From Atopsyche davidsoni (taxonomy: Eukaryota > Arthropoda > Insecta > Trichoptera > Hydrobiosidae), in assembly GCA_022113835.1 (NCBI GenBank), contig JAILWY010000023.1, positions 16,056,001-16,120,000 of the forward strand: DNA of 64,000 nt, written 5' to 3'. This document shows, piece after piece, positions 1 to 14,000 of this stretch (within the stretch, counting starts at the first letter, position 1; every line of letters begins with the position of its first letter). The notes below the pieces were generated by a model, which did no database searches, was not told where the DNA came from, and worked only from the letters and a program-made list of their open reading frames with translations. Position numbers and translations under genes: made by a program.

Positions 1-142
1 CACCCTCGTGCTACCTCAGCTTGAGAAGAACAATATTATATAAATAATACATATATATAAAAAAAAAATTCTTATATCATTATAAAAGTTTAGATAATTT
101 TCGCAAGAGAAAATAATCAAATTAACCCCTTGCTTAAGAAGC

Positions 143-363
143 TGTTTAAATCGTAAAAAGCTCCCCATTTCTATGCTCTTGCATGGCTACCATTGTATAC
201 TCTGAGCGTGCGTAAAGGATCGGTAATGGAGTAGTGGACTTGTCGAGGTGGGGGTGCTTGCTAAGGAGTATCAGACCTAAACGCCAGAGCTTTGTAAGGA
301 AATGAATACGCAGACTTTTTCTTCCAATATAAATCTGCAGTGTTGAAGGATCCACTACACCAT
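143..363. repeat. Dispersed repeat family 'R', copy 1
   Basis: One of three same-orientation copies in the window (also about 41857-42160 and 43600-43965). Shared words include GCATGGCTNCCATT followed by a variable stretch and GATCGGTAATGGAGTAGTGGA, then a block around GAGTATCA and AACGYCAGA. This copy lacks the ATGCTCA / GAGGAGAGGCACTT tail seen in the other two, or carries it only as a degenerate trace. I do not recognise the family; it may be a SINE, a LINE 3' end or a non-autonomous DNA element. The minus-strand 69-codon frame across it is judged a by-product of the repeat, because the frame is not kept in the other copies. Confidence 0.6.
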
Positions 364-3300
364 GAACATAAGAGGCACCCGAGGAGATACTAAAACTGAT
401 TTAAAAGTGCTGATCACCTCAAGTCTAGTTTAAAGTAAAAAAAATGTAGTATTATGGTGCCATTATTTTGAGTCAATGAATTTTGGTTTCTTCATAAAAA
501 CTGAAATCAACAATCTCTCAAATCAAGTCTCTTTTATTTCTTTAAAATCTAGTGGGTGAACTTGGTTTGAGCATTTCTGAAGCAATAATGCTATTTTATT
601 ATTAATGTCTACTTAACCTACGGTGATTTTTTCCGGTGCTAATTGGCTTGAAATAAGACACCTTAAAGAGTTTCCAAAGTAATTTTCACACAGTCAGATT
701 ATTACGAACAGTCTATATTAATACTATGCTCGCTTACCGATCATAAAATTTCGGCTTCAAGAAAACAATTGTTCTAGATTTTTATAAAAAATCCGTCATG
801 CAGATTTCCTGAACTCTCCCATTGAATACAAAATGTTATTAAAGTGATAAGCTGAATTGTTGCGTATTCCTGGTTTAATAAAATGGCTTAGAAGATCATT
901 AAATCTTCGATCAATTTAAGCTATGTTATGTATTTTAGAGAATTTCACACCTTGCAGAGTTTGTACACCACTGCAGGATATTTAAATGTAAAAAAATAAT
1001 GCTGTCTTTTAAGATTTCAGAATGAATAAATTTGAAGCAATCATTCAAAGGTTTGATGAGTTTTTGAGTATTGCTATCATTTTTCATAGCTTTAGGAAAG
1101 GCCTTGAACGTAAAAACGCAGTTTTTAAAATCACAGGCTATTGATGTAAACATATGTGGAAATTATAATATTAATGACTGTGGCGTTTTATAAATAGGTA
1201 ATGTAATATCATAGAATTCGAAGGTGGAGATAATTATTTAATACTTAATGGGCTATAGTCCATATCAATATAAAAAGGTTCAGCAAGCAAACTAGTACAT
1301 TAGACTCCATTATATGATTAAAAATCCACAGGGCGAGTTAAGTAGCCAAGGTAGTTAGCCAGCAAGGGGTGCAGAGATGGGGTGAGGTGTCCGGGGGTAG
1401 ATAAGGTAATGGCGGGGAGGGGGTAGCGCGTTATGCAATGTTAATGATAAGACAGCGTAATGATGGAACATGCTACTTAGGAATTGCTTCTATAATTATA
1501 TAATGTAAATAAATATATATATATGGAATTTTATGTTTATCGAAGTTAATGAAGGAACCATTTTGATGCGGATTCATAACCAAGAAAAGACGATTATAAA
1601 GTTGCAATCTCAAATATATGTAGAAGTGTACTTTTATAGCGACTCACGCGGTAGTTACTTCACATTTAGAAAAATAATGTGTAAACAAAAAAACACATTA
1701 AATCTACAAAGTATTAGGTGAATTGCTTATATAAGGCCGTTGCACTCGGAGGAACTTTAAACGTCTAGCCGTTGAATACTTGATTATATCGAATAATTAC
1801 ACCTATTTAGATATATAATGGGAGATTAGTAAGAGCTTATAAAAATGCATTAACGCCATTACTTTGTAAAGTAACCAGTAGAGTTATCGTATACTGTAAC
1901 CACTAAAATAATGTTGAATTCTACTTTAAATTATTTATCACATGTTAAATTGATAAGTGATATTTCAAAATTGTACCATCAGATAATTATTTCCTAAAAA
2001 AATCCTTGTATTTTTCGCTTCGGGACACTGATAAGATTCAAATGCTTTATATCATGCATTTTTTTCAAAATGATCTATTCATTTAGTTGGATAAATCACG
2101 CACCTCTTTTGGGAATTATTTTAGTGATTATATTTTTGACGTTGTAAAATGTCCTGCTCTCTCATTTTCTCCTCTAATTTCATTAAATGCGACGAAAAAA
2201 TATATAATGCGTTAAGATTTCTTTTTATAGAAACATGCGAGTAATTTTCAGCCTATAATTTGGCCGGCGATTATAAACAAGGTACAAATTAAACCTAAAT
2301 AAAAAGCTGCTCTCAAAAGTTCATGAGCTTTAGGCGAGGCCGAATACACGTGTTTCCCCACGCGGCCTACTAATTACACTCACGATTGCTTTTTTAATTT
2401 TTATTCGATTGATCTAGATGCGATAGGCTTCCTTGGCGATGAGCGATTGAAAGAAAAAAACTATATTTTAAATATATTTAAAAAATTTCTTTAAACTTTA
2501 AACATTTCTTGACCTCCTAACAAGAACATAATATTGGAAAATACTATAAGCAACGGAAGATCTGAAAACAGTCTTATTGTAAAAATTGTTTACTGATCCA
2601 ATCAATCTGACACTTTTCTGAAATAGGTCTAAAAATTAGATTTTATATGCTTGTAAAAAAATAACTGTGTTAATATCGCAATACCTCAAGGTGAGCCTGC
2701 GCTGATGACTATGGCATGTTTTTGAAAAAAAGCGAAGGATTCAATTTTCCAAAAGTTTTAGTGGAATTCCACAAAACGTACAATCCTGAGCCAAGTTAAT
2801 AGTTATTCATTAAATAACCCAATAATTTCAGCACGAAAATCGTTTCTATCAAATCGGGGATTAAAAGTTTTAGGTATACGTGAACGGTTCCACCCCCGCG
2901 GGGGTTGAGTCGGGGGTGTCCTGGGGGTATTCTCTGTGTTGGTGAGCGATGACGCGATTGTTAATCTATGTGGTGTTGGGGAGAGAAAAAGAAAGGAGAA
3001 AATGAAAGAAAAATGCGGCAAACTAAAGTAAAGGAACGAACGTTAGGGTTAATGAAGAAAAATTAATTTTATGACCGGCTCACACGAACGTCTGGGCTCG
3101 CCGCGGGCGCGGGCGGGCGAATCGATACAAGTTATTTGATGCTTTTTTTAGAGCAATTAATTGTGAGAACTTATTTAAGTTTCAGGGGGTAGTTCGTTGC
3201 TTCTATTTAAAAGCTATCGTATTTTTATTACATGTTAAATACTCGCGATTGCTTTTATGCCCGAATTTAAAAGACGATTAAGGCGCCGTGTTCTTTTTAA

Positions 3301-3830
3301 TCGGACACGTGAAAACTTTTGTACGAAAAGCGAAGAAAGTTTTTTTTAATTAATTCGTAATATAAATCTTCTGCTGGTGATTTATTCATGAATAAAATTA
3401 AATGCTATTTTAAACATGACTTTTAGAAAATTAAATTGTAGAAAACAACAGCTTGTATACACTGTAGGACCTGGTCCTGGAGTCATTCTATATCAATATA
3501 TATTCCTTTATATTTAATCAACTAATCAATTATGGTAAGGTAAAATATGCTTTATATAATGGAAACTTATTTTTTAAATGTTTATGTTGGCTCGTTTACC
3601 ATGCTTATTTTGCAAGATATATCAATTTTCTTGTAATTATTTTAATTCTTAATGTTATAAATCCGCGTGTTATCAATGTAACTCTTGTTACCTGTTACCT
3701 GTTTATATGTTCACTATGTAATTCCACATCATTGAACTTAAAATTAAAAAAAAAACAACACAATGATATTTGATTACTACGTCAAGAATGAAAAATACTT
3801 GCTGACGTAGCACAAAATCAATTAGAAATT
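364..3830. other. AT-rich spacer, no gene seen
   Basis: No frame with recognisable protein content. Local exceptions are a G-rich patch at about 1350-1425 and a GC-rich patch at about 2885-2930 with a perfect 14-bp palindrome ACCCCCGCGGGGGT at 2892-2905. Homopolymer runs and TA-rich tracts are common. The short frames here are random-looking and AT-driven. Confidence 0.6.
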
Positions 3831-3952
3831 CAATATTTTTGACAGAGAGTACTTGGTGGAATTCCATTTTCCTGTTTTGACAACTTTTCACGTTGGCATC
3901 AGTTAGTCACTCAGTTTGATAATGCCAACGTGAAAGGTTGGCAAAACCGGTC
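3831..3952. repeat. Conserved foldback repeat 'AB', copy 1
   Basis: Block A (3831-3870) contains TTTTTGACAGAGAGTACTTG followed by GTGGAATTCCATTTT. Block B (3913-3952) contains GATAATGCCAACGTGAAAGG and ends in ACCGGTC. Between them an inverted repeat pairs 3881-3899 with 3922-3940 (19-bp arms, one mismatch). The same A and B blocks recur in the same order near 42.55 kb and 44.15 kb, with unrelated sequence between them. The order and conservation show a genuine repeat family, but I cannot name it. Confidence 0.65.
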
Positions 3953-4206
3953 AAATATGTTGAAAAATCAATTCTGAAAGAAAAAAGCTCAATGATGCAA
4001 ATACTGCCGGAAGTTACAGTAATCGAATTCAAATAATAAATATTATTTGTTTGCGTTCTGTTAAATTTATTCATGTGAATTAAAGTTGTCATTTTGATAT
4101 TTTAATTAAACAATATACATCTGGAATTTTTGTTTTCGTGTTTGTACTGCACAGGCTTGAAAATATTCGTAGCGGTTGCGACATTCGGAATGACAATTAA
4201 ACGGAA

Positions 4207-4455
4207 ATGGCGTCGCGGCGCCGCCAAAGATGGCTGTCAAATATTGGTCCGAGCAGTTGGCAGCCCGAGCCGAGATGTCCTAATTGCGGCCGTAATGGAG
4301 TTTTAAACGAGCGCGGCAACGAATTCGAAAAAGGAACGACCCGCCATTGTTTAGGTTCCAAATGGAAAGTTTTTGAATTTAAATTTTTGATCTCGGAGTG
4401 GATAATTTTAATGAGGTTTTATTTTAATATTAACGCAGATAAGTCGGCCGTTTAA
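4207..4455 (+). other. Short GC-rich ATG-led frame, possible exon
   Basis: An 82-codon frame whose first 50 or so codons are much richer in C and G than the flanks; the rest is AT-rich and looks like spacer read-through. The N-terminal part is basic and contains a CPNCG sequence (about residues 24-28), which resembles half of a zinc ribbon, but the second Cys pair is absent. The start ATGGCGTCGCGGCGCC sits in an AAACGGAA context. It could be a real short exon, part of a promoter, or a GC-rich non-coding patch with a CCGCCAAAGATGGC motif. No family is recognised. Confidence 0.2.
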
Positions 4456-7400
4456 AGTTGTGCTGTGCTTAGCAAAGTTTAAGTTTTAAACTTTCGCTAA
4501 TTTGTTTTGTTTATATGAAAGAGTTTTCTACGGTTAGCTTGTCAGTTTCTTACACCTCAATCGTAAACAGTATAAATGATTTATGATAGCAAAGCTATGT
4601 AGAGATAAAGTTTTTGATGATATGAAGAATATAATGGCATAATGTTTTTTAATATTCCTAAAAATATATTGTAACATGCGGGGTTCTGACCTACATCTCT
4701 TGACAATCACTACTTATTTCGGCTACCATTATCCTGTAGCCGATTACAATTAAAATCATAACATGCAAATGTGTAGCGAATATACAAATGCTAGTTATAA
4801 ATTGATAAATATCATAAAAAATGTATCAACATAATAATAGCAGGTATAGCTATATAATAAACACAAATAAAAACACATTACGGCAGCATTTAAAAGCAAA
4901 CTAAACATTAATTGTTTATCGGATTAAAAAAAATCACCTTGCGAGCTGCAAAACTTTATCTACAAATTGCCCGTGTTATTTTATTCAAACACAATAAAAG
5001 GTTATTAGAAAGTTCGTAAAAGAAAGCAAACAAAAAAATCGACCAATTAGTAAATAAAATTTCCACGGCACAAAGGAGAATTGGAATAAAACTGTTTTTA
5101 ATTCGGGAACTATGGCTAGTCTTTTTTGATATCGTGTTATCAGTGCCTTAACATTCCACGCACCGGCCGAGAGCCATTAGAAAAATATCAACCAATTATT
5201 GAGGGAGGAATGGCAACACTGCAATAGTTCTCAAATATTTTCGAGTAAGGGGTTGAAAACGTAAAAATATTTGGGTCAAATATTGGCATAATTTTATTTG
5301 CATATATTTGCGTCAACCGTTTAGGACTTCGTTACGAATTTCATATCAAAAAAAGGTTTTAAATACAAATATTATCTTACAGTGTTGTTGTCTTTTGAAT
5401 TACCTGAGTTTTGTTGTCTCACGCTTGTGGATTAAAAATTCTAGAGTTTGTAATTTTATTCACATACCTGACATAACAATCATTCATGTTAAAGTACTGA
5501 ATAAAAATTAGTCAATGTTAGGTATATTATTAGACAAATTTTCTTCATAAGTTAATGACATTTTTTTTTCAGCAATTAAATTTTATTCAAAATTTCAAGT
5601 CATTTTCTGAAGGGTGGAAAGCCCTGGTGGGAGTAGGTGAATTAAAAGTGTTTTGATTACAAAATCAAGGAATATAATTACCTGGCTTTATAGCACTTTT
5701 AATTTACATGATTACTATGAACACGGACATTAAAACGCCAGGTAAGAATCCAGTGACGTGCGTTTAAAAATATGAAATGACCTGCGTATGAAATAATGCG
5801 AACGAACTAACATATTTTTTTTTATTAAAAAAGGCGGTTATTAAGCCATCGTTAGAAACACGCGCCCTTAATTTGAATTTGAATTTTACGTTCTTAATTC
5901 GAATTTAGAATTCCCGTTGTTAATTTGAATTTTTAACTACCCCCGCGAGTTGTGGCGGGGAGGAACGCGGCACTGTTGTATGTAAATCTGGAGAGGTTTC
6001 CGTTTTGTAGGGAAATTGACGCAATCATTATTTTAATTGCCGTTGTTGAGGAATAAAAAATCATGTTTTAATTTGTGTCGCATAGTAATTTTGTTTTACT
6101 TATTAGCATACTAACGCAGACTCGAATCCAACTATAAAGTATTAAAAAAGCATTGTAAAAATGGTAATATTAAATTTTAACCAACTCAATGTTTTTTAAG
6201 GTCAAAATGACTATTTATTGGGGTTATCTGGCCAAGAATCATTGCTGCTCCTCTGTAGTAAACTTTTTCTGTAGAGTCTGTATTCCAGATCTTCATCAGT
6301 ATATTAACACTCCAAATATCCTCAGGGTCGTTATAGAATATAGCTTTGTATAAATCTTAACAACGGAGGGAATCTTTTAAATCTCGCCTTATTTGTTTAT
6401 ATTATAGAAGTTAAGTTAAATCATATGATTTAGGAAAGTAAGAGCGTAGTGAGTAAGAGTCTATTTACAATATTAGGCAACGCCTTCATAAGGGATTATA
6501 TAATATAAATTTAACGCAAATAATTTATTTTTTTTGACATGCGAGTAAACGAAAAATAAAAAGTGAAGCTCGTGTTTTTTTTAAATATGACATGTAAAAA
6601 TTTATACTATAATATCAATTTTATAATTTATTTTGTTTTAAATAATTTGTATATAAGGAAATCGTTATCATAATAGCATGTAGACATAATTATCAAAATC
6701 CAATTGAATTAAAACAAAATTCCTACGAATATTAGGTTCGTGTAGCAAATCACGCGACGAATACCGAAAGTCAAGATAAACCATTGAATTCCACGTGTTT
6801 ATTTTTTAGTTTGAATTCCCGGCAATTAAATTTCGCCGCGAGCCGTTACAGGGGCGCGCGCGCGGCTGCAGGACGATTACTGCCTTTCTAGGAAAATTAA
6901 CGAATTCTGTATTCAAATTACCCAATGAAGGCGAGAAAACTGAGTCCGAGCACGGCTTGAGCATGCAGCCATTATTTATGGGTTATTTTTGAAATAGGGA
7001 TGGGAAATATCGAATTATTTTATTGATCATTCAGTTCGAATTTTTCGTTAAAAAAATCGATAACAAAATGCTAAATTATAATTCTTGCTAAAGATATGAT
7101 TAAGAGCAAGGTTTCTTTATATTATTTATAATTGATGTGAGTTACTGCAAAATAAATCTACAGACAAATTATGATGCATTAAATATGAAGGTTCATGTAC
7201 AATAATTATTAATTTATTATTATTAAAAAATATACTAATTCGAGTGTCAAAAAATAATTTTAAAAATAATTAAATAATACAAAAATCATCATTTATTTAA
7301 ACTTAATTCGTTTTCGTGATTTTTTTCGTAAAAGCGATTTAAATACAATTTTGCAAAACTTAAACAGGAAAATATTGAATTTTTTTGACATTTATTAAAT

Positions 7401-10400
7401 GTAGCATTTTGTATTGAAAATGCTTTTCGTAACATTTAATATTTTTTTAATATTTATAATTTCCAGAAATGTTTTGATTGTCGTATGGACTCCATGACAT
7501 TGCTATATTAGTATTTTGTTTAAATGTACATAGCAGTTACTTTTAATACATAAACAAAAAGAGCAGTGGCGTGCGGTTTATATAAGTTATAAAGTAATAA
7601 ATACTTTATAAAAGTGGAATAAAAGTAATCAAAACTAATTATTTAAAAAATTCAAAACTGCGTCATATTTTAAATTTGCATAGAAACATTTAAAAAAAAG
7701 CACATCTTGATACCTTTTATTAAATGCATTGGCATGCAAGCGTGAAATTTAAGCTAAAGATAAATGCACTTAATGCGCCCCACATTTGCAGTGTCGTAAC
7801 TTGCATATTCATGGGGAAAAATACTTCTATGAATGTGGCGCTAGGACGGAACGAGTGTGTGGCGATGCTGATTTATGGATGTAGTTTGCTCGAGAATGTA
7901 TTAAAAAATAGGAATTCGCCTTTACACAATGATTAATATCGCTGTTCATTACTGTACCAATTTATTATAATTTATGGGACGTGAACGAACAAATAAATTA
8001 TTATTTAAAATTAGTTTCGGAAAATTTCACAAAATTAATTTGGCAAATCAAACACAATATGGGAAATCTTTTTCAGGTTTTCTTATGTAATTATAAATAT
8101 TAAATTCATTAAAAATTATTAAGTTTGAAACTAAGACGTTGAAAAGCACATGCGGTCCACGCGAATATTGTATATCGTAAAAATTGTTTAAAAATATGAT
8201 ATTATCAAAATCGAAACCTGTCATGTCTATTTATAGATAGACAATATATTAAATAAATAATAAAAATTATTAATTTTATTATTGTAATAAGAATTATGAA
8301 TTTTTGTTTAAGTAAATGCCGAATATTTAAAGTAAACAACATGCTAGATACTGATACAATCTCTCTAATCGCTTTGAAGCGCTTATTTTCGTGTCGTTTT
8401 TGCTTGAGAGTAGTGTGATACAGACTTGTTCGAATAATCCTTAAACTTTTTACACACACTGCTCCATAAGTGACAATAGGAAACCATAAAAAAATATCCA
8501 AAATATAAGGACGCTATTGCATAGTTACAAATTGGTAGCAAGTTGAGTCACTTTAAAATAAAAATTTACAAAAGTATACATGCAAAGTGTAAACGTTCCC
8601 ACGCATTAAATTTCTTTAGCGCATTAAAATTATCACGTATTCGAATGTTTGAGTAGATAAATAAAGGTGACTTATCTCGGCTGTATTTTTAAGATGGCGT
8701 TTTTAATTATTTCGATCTGAAGTCTCGCTTGCCTCTTGGTTTCGATCGTCGCTCCGCGGCGCTGCCAAGCCACTCATAAAATACGTAATTTATTTAATGT
8801 GCTTTGGATATCTGCCAATAAAAACATTACCCCGATCGTAATTAAAAACTCAACAAATATAAAAATATGCCGCTAAACTAATAAAGTCCCGATTTACACC
8901 GCGTGCCGGTCGCACACGTGAACCACCAAAATCTGTGAACACACTTTGAATAAATATTCTTTACATTACAACCAGTGTATTTATTTTTATGTTTATTCAT
9001 TAAAAAAAAAAAATTTAATCTTTAAACATCACTGAAGATGAATATGACACGAATATTTTTTTTACACTAAAAAAGCAACAGTAAATTATTAATTTAAGTC
9101 TGCACTAAACAATTATTAGAATGATATATTCAAGTTGCAAGTAGCAGTTATCTTTAAACAAAATTTAACATCGGTTATGAATAATGGGAATTCATAATTG
9201 TTTGAATTATTTAATACACGCTTAAAAATATAGTTTAATTTTGCAGTGAGTAAATTAACGATATATTAAATTTTATTATTAAAAAAGCTGTAGGGCTGTA
9301 TTTTTTTTAAGCTCCGATGTTTCAGTTGTGGTACAGGTGCCATTTTTAAAAATGTCAAATCAAGATCAAAACACCCAAGAACGCATTATTTAAAATAAAA
9401 ACAGTCTCCAAAATCTATGAACGACTTTTGTGTATATATGTAGTATGGTTAAATTTTTGAGTCTAGAGAAAACGCAAAACGCTGTAAGCAGCAACGCCAG
9501 ACGTGGCGTAAAATTGAACCTTTTTGTACTCTTACAAAAACCATAAGAGATCTTCTCTCACTTATCGCTCTGCCCAAAATGGAAGCATCTATTTAAAACA
9601 GCTCATTAACGGCAGACCGTAAGCTCTGGCGTTACGAGGCCACGCACACCGCGGGCTGCAGGTGTGAGGTGTGAGGTGCCAGCCGGGGATGCTGTGGGAA
9701 GATAAACAACGGGGTGGTGTGTGCCCCAACCAGGGTTTTACGGTTATAATACAGCTGTAACGTTATGTCATAACGTTAACTGGGTGCTGTACAGCAAATT
9801 AACTATTATTTACATTAATGTATGTTTTAGGTATGTTCGCAGGTATAGACAGCCATAGTTGAAGATTGTACTTCTAAAACATTTTAGGCGACGTTCTGGG
9901 AACTTCGTCTTTGATAAATTATTCATTAGTAAAAACATTACCTTTTATGATTATTCTTTATTTTTTTTTAAATTAAATAATAAATAACAATAAATTAACT
10001 AGGCATAATATAGAAAACACCCAACTAGAACGTGAAGTGTGTATTTTATTATTAGTTTCAAGAAACAAACATGTTGACAATCATAACCTTAATCATAATA
10101 GTTTGATTAATAATACAATGTTGTATAACGTTTTTATAAGTTGTATTTTTGCTTTAAGATATCATTTGAATTATATTTTTATACTAGTAAATCAAACATC
10201 ACAACGACACGAGAACAGTTATTATAAATAAGTTTTACTATCGCCATCCGTGTGACAATAAAAATAAATTCTGTATTTATGAACGTTTGAATGTCTTGCG
10301 GCGCGCCGCTAATTCTATTAACGAACCAAAGAACTTCATAACGTTACGAGATCAACTAACGTTGTAAAGCATAAACTTGAAAAAGACTCCTCATTCACAC

Positions 10401-10639
10401 GGCGTAGATAAAATAGACAAGCATACCAGGTTATATACATGAAAGATTAAATTATTGTTGTCTTGAACGATCGACTCACTTTTTTTACCGCGACGCCATT
10501 GTCGGCGGCATGGGAACCACGTGGATGCAGTTTTTATCTGTTGATACTGTCACTAGAAACACAATTATACTATTCAATAAATAAATCTACGCACTGATGT
10601 ATTTGTAACTGTAACTGATGCAAAAATATCATCTGAAAG
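4456..10639. other. AT-rich spacer with minor repeats
   Basis: No gene seen. Details: a degenerate tandem array of TTAATTTGAATTT-like units at about 5867-5934; a GC patch at about 6835-6880; a GC-rich patch at about 8725-8775; a G-rich patch at about 9650-9720 with GTGTGAG repeated; and a perfect inverted repeat TAACGTTATG-T-CATAACGTTA at 9758-9778. The minus-strand frame of 98 codons at 8205-8501 is rich in Ile, Leu and Lys with no motif and is rejected as coding. Confidence 0.55.
9758..9778. repeat. 21-bp perfect inverted repeat
   Basis: Arms TAACGTTATG and CATAACGTTA around a single T. AACGTT cores also occur nearby (about 10340 and 10360). It could be a palindromic protein-binding site or chance. 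Confidence 0.5.
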
Positions 10640-11068
10640 TTTGCGTCGCGCGGACTTGTTTATTTACACGGAACAACACCCACAAAGCACAGATTTGACA
10701 GCTGTCAAAGTCACATTTCAGTGGCGCGCTCGATCAGCTGACGCGGCGTGTATTCGCGGGTGAGTCCCGACGCCTGACAGCTCACACTCCAAGGGACGTC
10801 TCCACGGGCGGCGGCCTCCGGGAGGCGATTGCGATGGACACTGGCCGGCTCCACTCGACCGAGTATTTCGGTGGACGCCGCGTATTTACTTTACCCCATA
10901 TCTGACGGGCTTCACACACTCGCAGCTCCTATCCATACACGCCGCTACTGGATGTGTGCCCGCCGAGGGGGGCGTCGACACGCGACGCCCGTGGACGCTT
11001 TCGTTCGGCTTGAAAATCTTTGTCCTTGCATGCTCAGATGTTCATCAAAACCCATAACTGGGTTGTGA
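10640..11068 (+). promoter_or_regulatory. CpG-rich block, candidate promoter and first exon
   Basis: Base composition switches from AT-rich to strongly CpG-rich for about 430 bp. A perfect 16-bp palindrome TTTGACAGCTGTCAAA lies at 10694-10709; this kind of motif is often found near insect transcription starts. A consensus-like splice donor (CGGGTGAGT) follows at about 10757-10765. An ATG-led frame of 79 codons runs 10829-11068 but has no recognisable domain, and the CpG composition alone could keep it open. Strand is set by the donor and frame and is tentative. It may instead be a CpG-rich enhancer. Confidence 0.35.
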
Positions 11069-14000
11069 CGACACGCCGAAACGTCTAACGTTTACTTTTG
11101 AAACATAAATATTAATTTCAACGAATTCGTATTTTTATTTTACCTAAAAAATACCTTATTCCAGTGTTACTACACCTTTATCTGTTATTGTAAACTAATG
11201 ATTTAAATATTAAATTCAAATTAGTAAACGTACTCACTCATTATTAGCTACACTCTTTTGCAATAATATAACAATAAGTGTACCTCAATCATGTTCTAAT
11301 TAATTTTTCACTCAGAATGGGATATTTCTGTGGTCAATATTCGACCTAAAAATTAAAAAAAACTTAATGCATGCTTCAGTTTTATATACAGTGTTTTTAC
11401 AACACTTAAAACGTGATGTAATAGACTTTTTTAAAAGGTGTCATAAAAATAATTATGTCTTTCAGTATTACTCCATTTTACATTTTCTTACTTTTAAATA
11501 TACTCCAATATCTTAACTTAAACAAAATACCACTAAAAATATCTTTATTACATCTATTCATGGTTCCAATAAGTAAAGTCTTTAACATGTTTATATAATA
11601 ATAACTTATAAACGCTAAATAACCAAAAAAATTGTTGAAATAATCAATAATACCACAACTTTACGTTTCGTTTAAAACAAATAGTTTCATATACCATACA
11701 AAGCTTAAGATTGTATATTATACAACTTATTGAAAAGCTAGAAGACAACGTAAAATCTTACACGTGACAACTTATTCATAGTAGGTAAACACCTCAAAAA
11801 ACAAATGATAATATTAACAACAATTTAAACACACTTTAATATAGAGAGTGCGTTTTATATTGCTTAATTTTTTTTTATAGGTGAGTAGATTGTGGTTTTT
11901 TTTTTTAGAATTTTTTTATTATTATCTCTAATTAGAACTTAGTGTGAGCGGTCCTTTGGGCTCTCTCCCTCCCTCTGCGGCCATGTGTGCGAGTCGCCGC
12001 CTGCGTGTGTGAGTGATCAGCTGATCGCACGCGCGTGTGTGTGTGTGCGTTTAGGACTAAACTGACGTATGAGAAACAAGTAGTTGTGGGGATGTTGGTC
12101 AGTGTCTGTGTGAGGGATAATATTAGGGGAGATTTTGCTCAGTGGTTAATGAGTGGACGTGTGGTATATTAGATGCCCACTGTCTTAAAACTCAATCAAT
12201 ATAAATATACAAACATTTAATGTTGTTTTTATTTTAGTACTGTAACTTAAATTTATTAAATAAACAAATCAAATATATTGTGACAATCAGAGCTTTTTAG
12301 TTTCACAGAGACTTTTTTCAATCAACAGCTGAATTAAACTAAATTTAAGAGAAAAAAATATTAATATAAGTTTAATAGCGTTTGTAGAAAGTATGGGAAT
12401 CAGTGAGTATTTATATTATCAAAAATATTTTTTCTGTTGTTATTTGGTTGTTACTTTTTCGAATATATATAGTTTTATAAATTGAGTATCAACACGGCCA
12501 TTGCACTACCCCAAGCAAGCTTTCTTCCAACCCTAAGTGATAATTTCACTGCTCGTGTGTGAGTCACTTGTAAGAGAAGGCAGACAGATGGATAATGAAC
12601 AGATGCTCTACTAAGAAAAATACAAGCGAACATTTGAGATCGTGGCTTTGTGCAGCAAACCTTAGTAAAAAAATGTTTATTTTACATTTAAAAACTTTTA
12701 AATCGGAAGTCCAGAAGTTGTACGATTTCTAGGTTTATTTTAATTTAATAATATTGATTATTTTCATTTTTTTACTGCCCAATCCATTGGAACTTTATTT
12801 GCTCGTTAAACAATCTAAGCATTAAAAAAAATAATGTTTATTTGGTTTGATTCCTCTCTGTTTTGTTTTCCAAATTTTAGTGTTTAATGCTGAAAACAAT
12901 AATTTTGCCAAATGTTTACAAAACAGAATTTTTGCGTGCAAATTACATTTTGCGCGTTGAAAAGTATTTTTAGAAAGTTTTCTTCAGGGGTTTTGGCGTT
13001 TATTTAATTTTTATTGAAATTTGCATTGAACTGTAAAATATGTTTAAATAATTATTCAATTACAAGTAAGACAACGCAATTGGTATAAATTGATCTAGTT
13101 AGTGTGTATCAAATTTATGAATGTCTTTCTTAAATATTGGATGGATGGATTTTTTGTTGTTGAAAATAATAGATTATTATAAAACTACTGAGAAATTTAC
13201 AAAAAATAATATTTTCAATGTACATAATCAATTTTGTATTCATGCTGAATTACAAAAATTTTATAGTGGGATGTTGAAAAATGAGAATGATGATATCAGA
13301 AATCTGACATTTGATTATTTTAAGTTTTGTCTGTATGGTGTGTTTTGGTAGATTTTTTAAATAAAATTTACAATTTTATCTTTGCATGTGTTATATTTGA
13401 ATAAAAAAATTAAATTTAAAAATGTCTCCGGGAATTAATTATCATATTTATATTTTTAAAATACAATCATATAAATTTAAACTAATTTCATGAATGAGAT
13501 ATGCTTTTTGAAAGCTTTATCATATAAATGTCACAACACTGTATGTAATTCGTGGAGTAAAAAGAGAAAGGAGCTAAATGGAGTATGGGGTAACCAATTG
13601 AAAACATTTTATCAAAAATTAAGGATAAAGAAACTGCCTTGGAAATAACATTTCTTCAAATGATATAGTTAGATATACAAAAAAGTCTATTTAGGAAACC
13701 ATCAAATTGGTGTGTCTCAATAAGAATTTGCTTTGAGAAGACACAAATGGATATAAATTCACAAAAAAATAATATTTATATATTTAATACATGTTTTTCA
13801 TATTTCAAAAATATTATGTATAACAGTACTGATAAGAAGAAAAATTATATGTTTTCATGTACATCAAATTTTATTCGATGCACAAAAAGAGTGACGACAA
13901 ATAATATGACTATATTTGAGCACTTGGTTTTAAGTACTACAAAATAAATTACCGTTAAAAGAAAAAAAATAATTAAAAATACGTTTCACTTATGCTTAAA

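Noticed and set aside
13121..13351. 76-codon plus frame
   Set aside because: AT-driven composition (Asn, Lys, Phe, Ile) and no motif.
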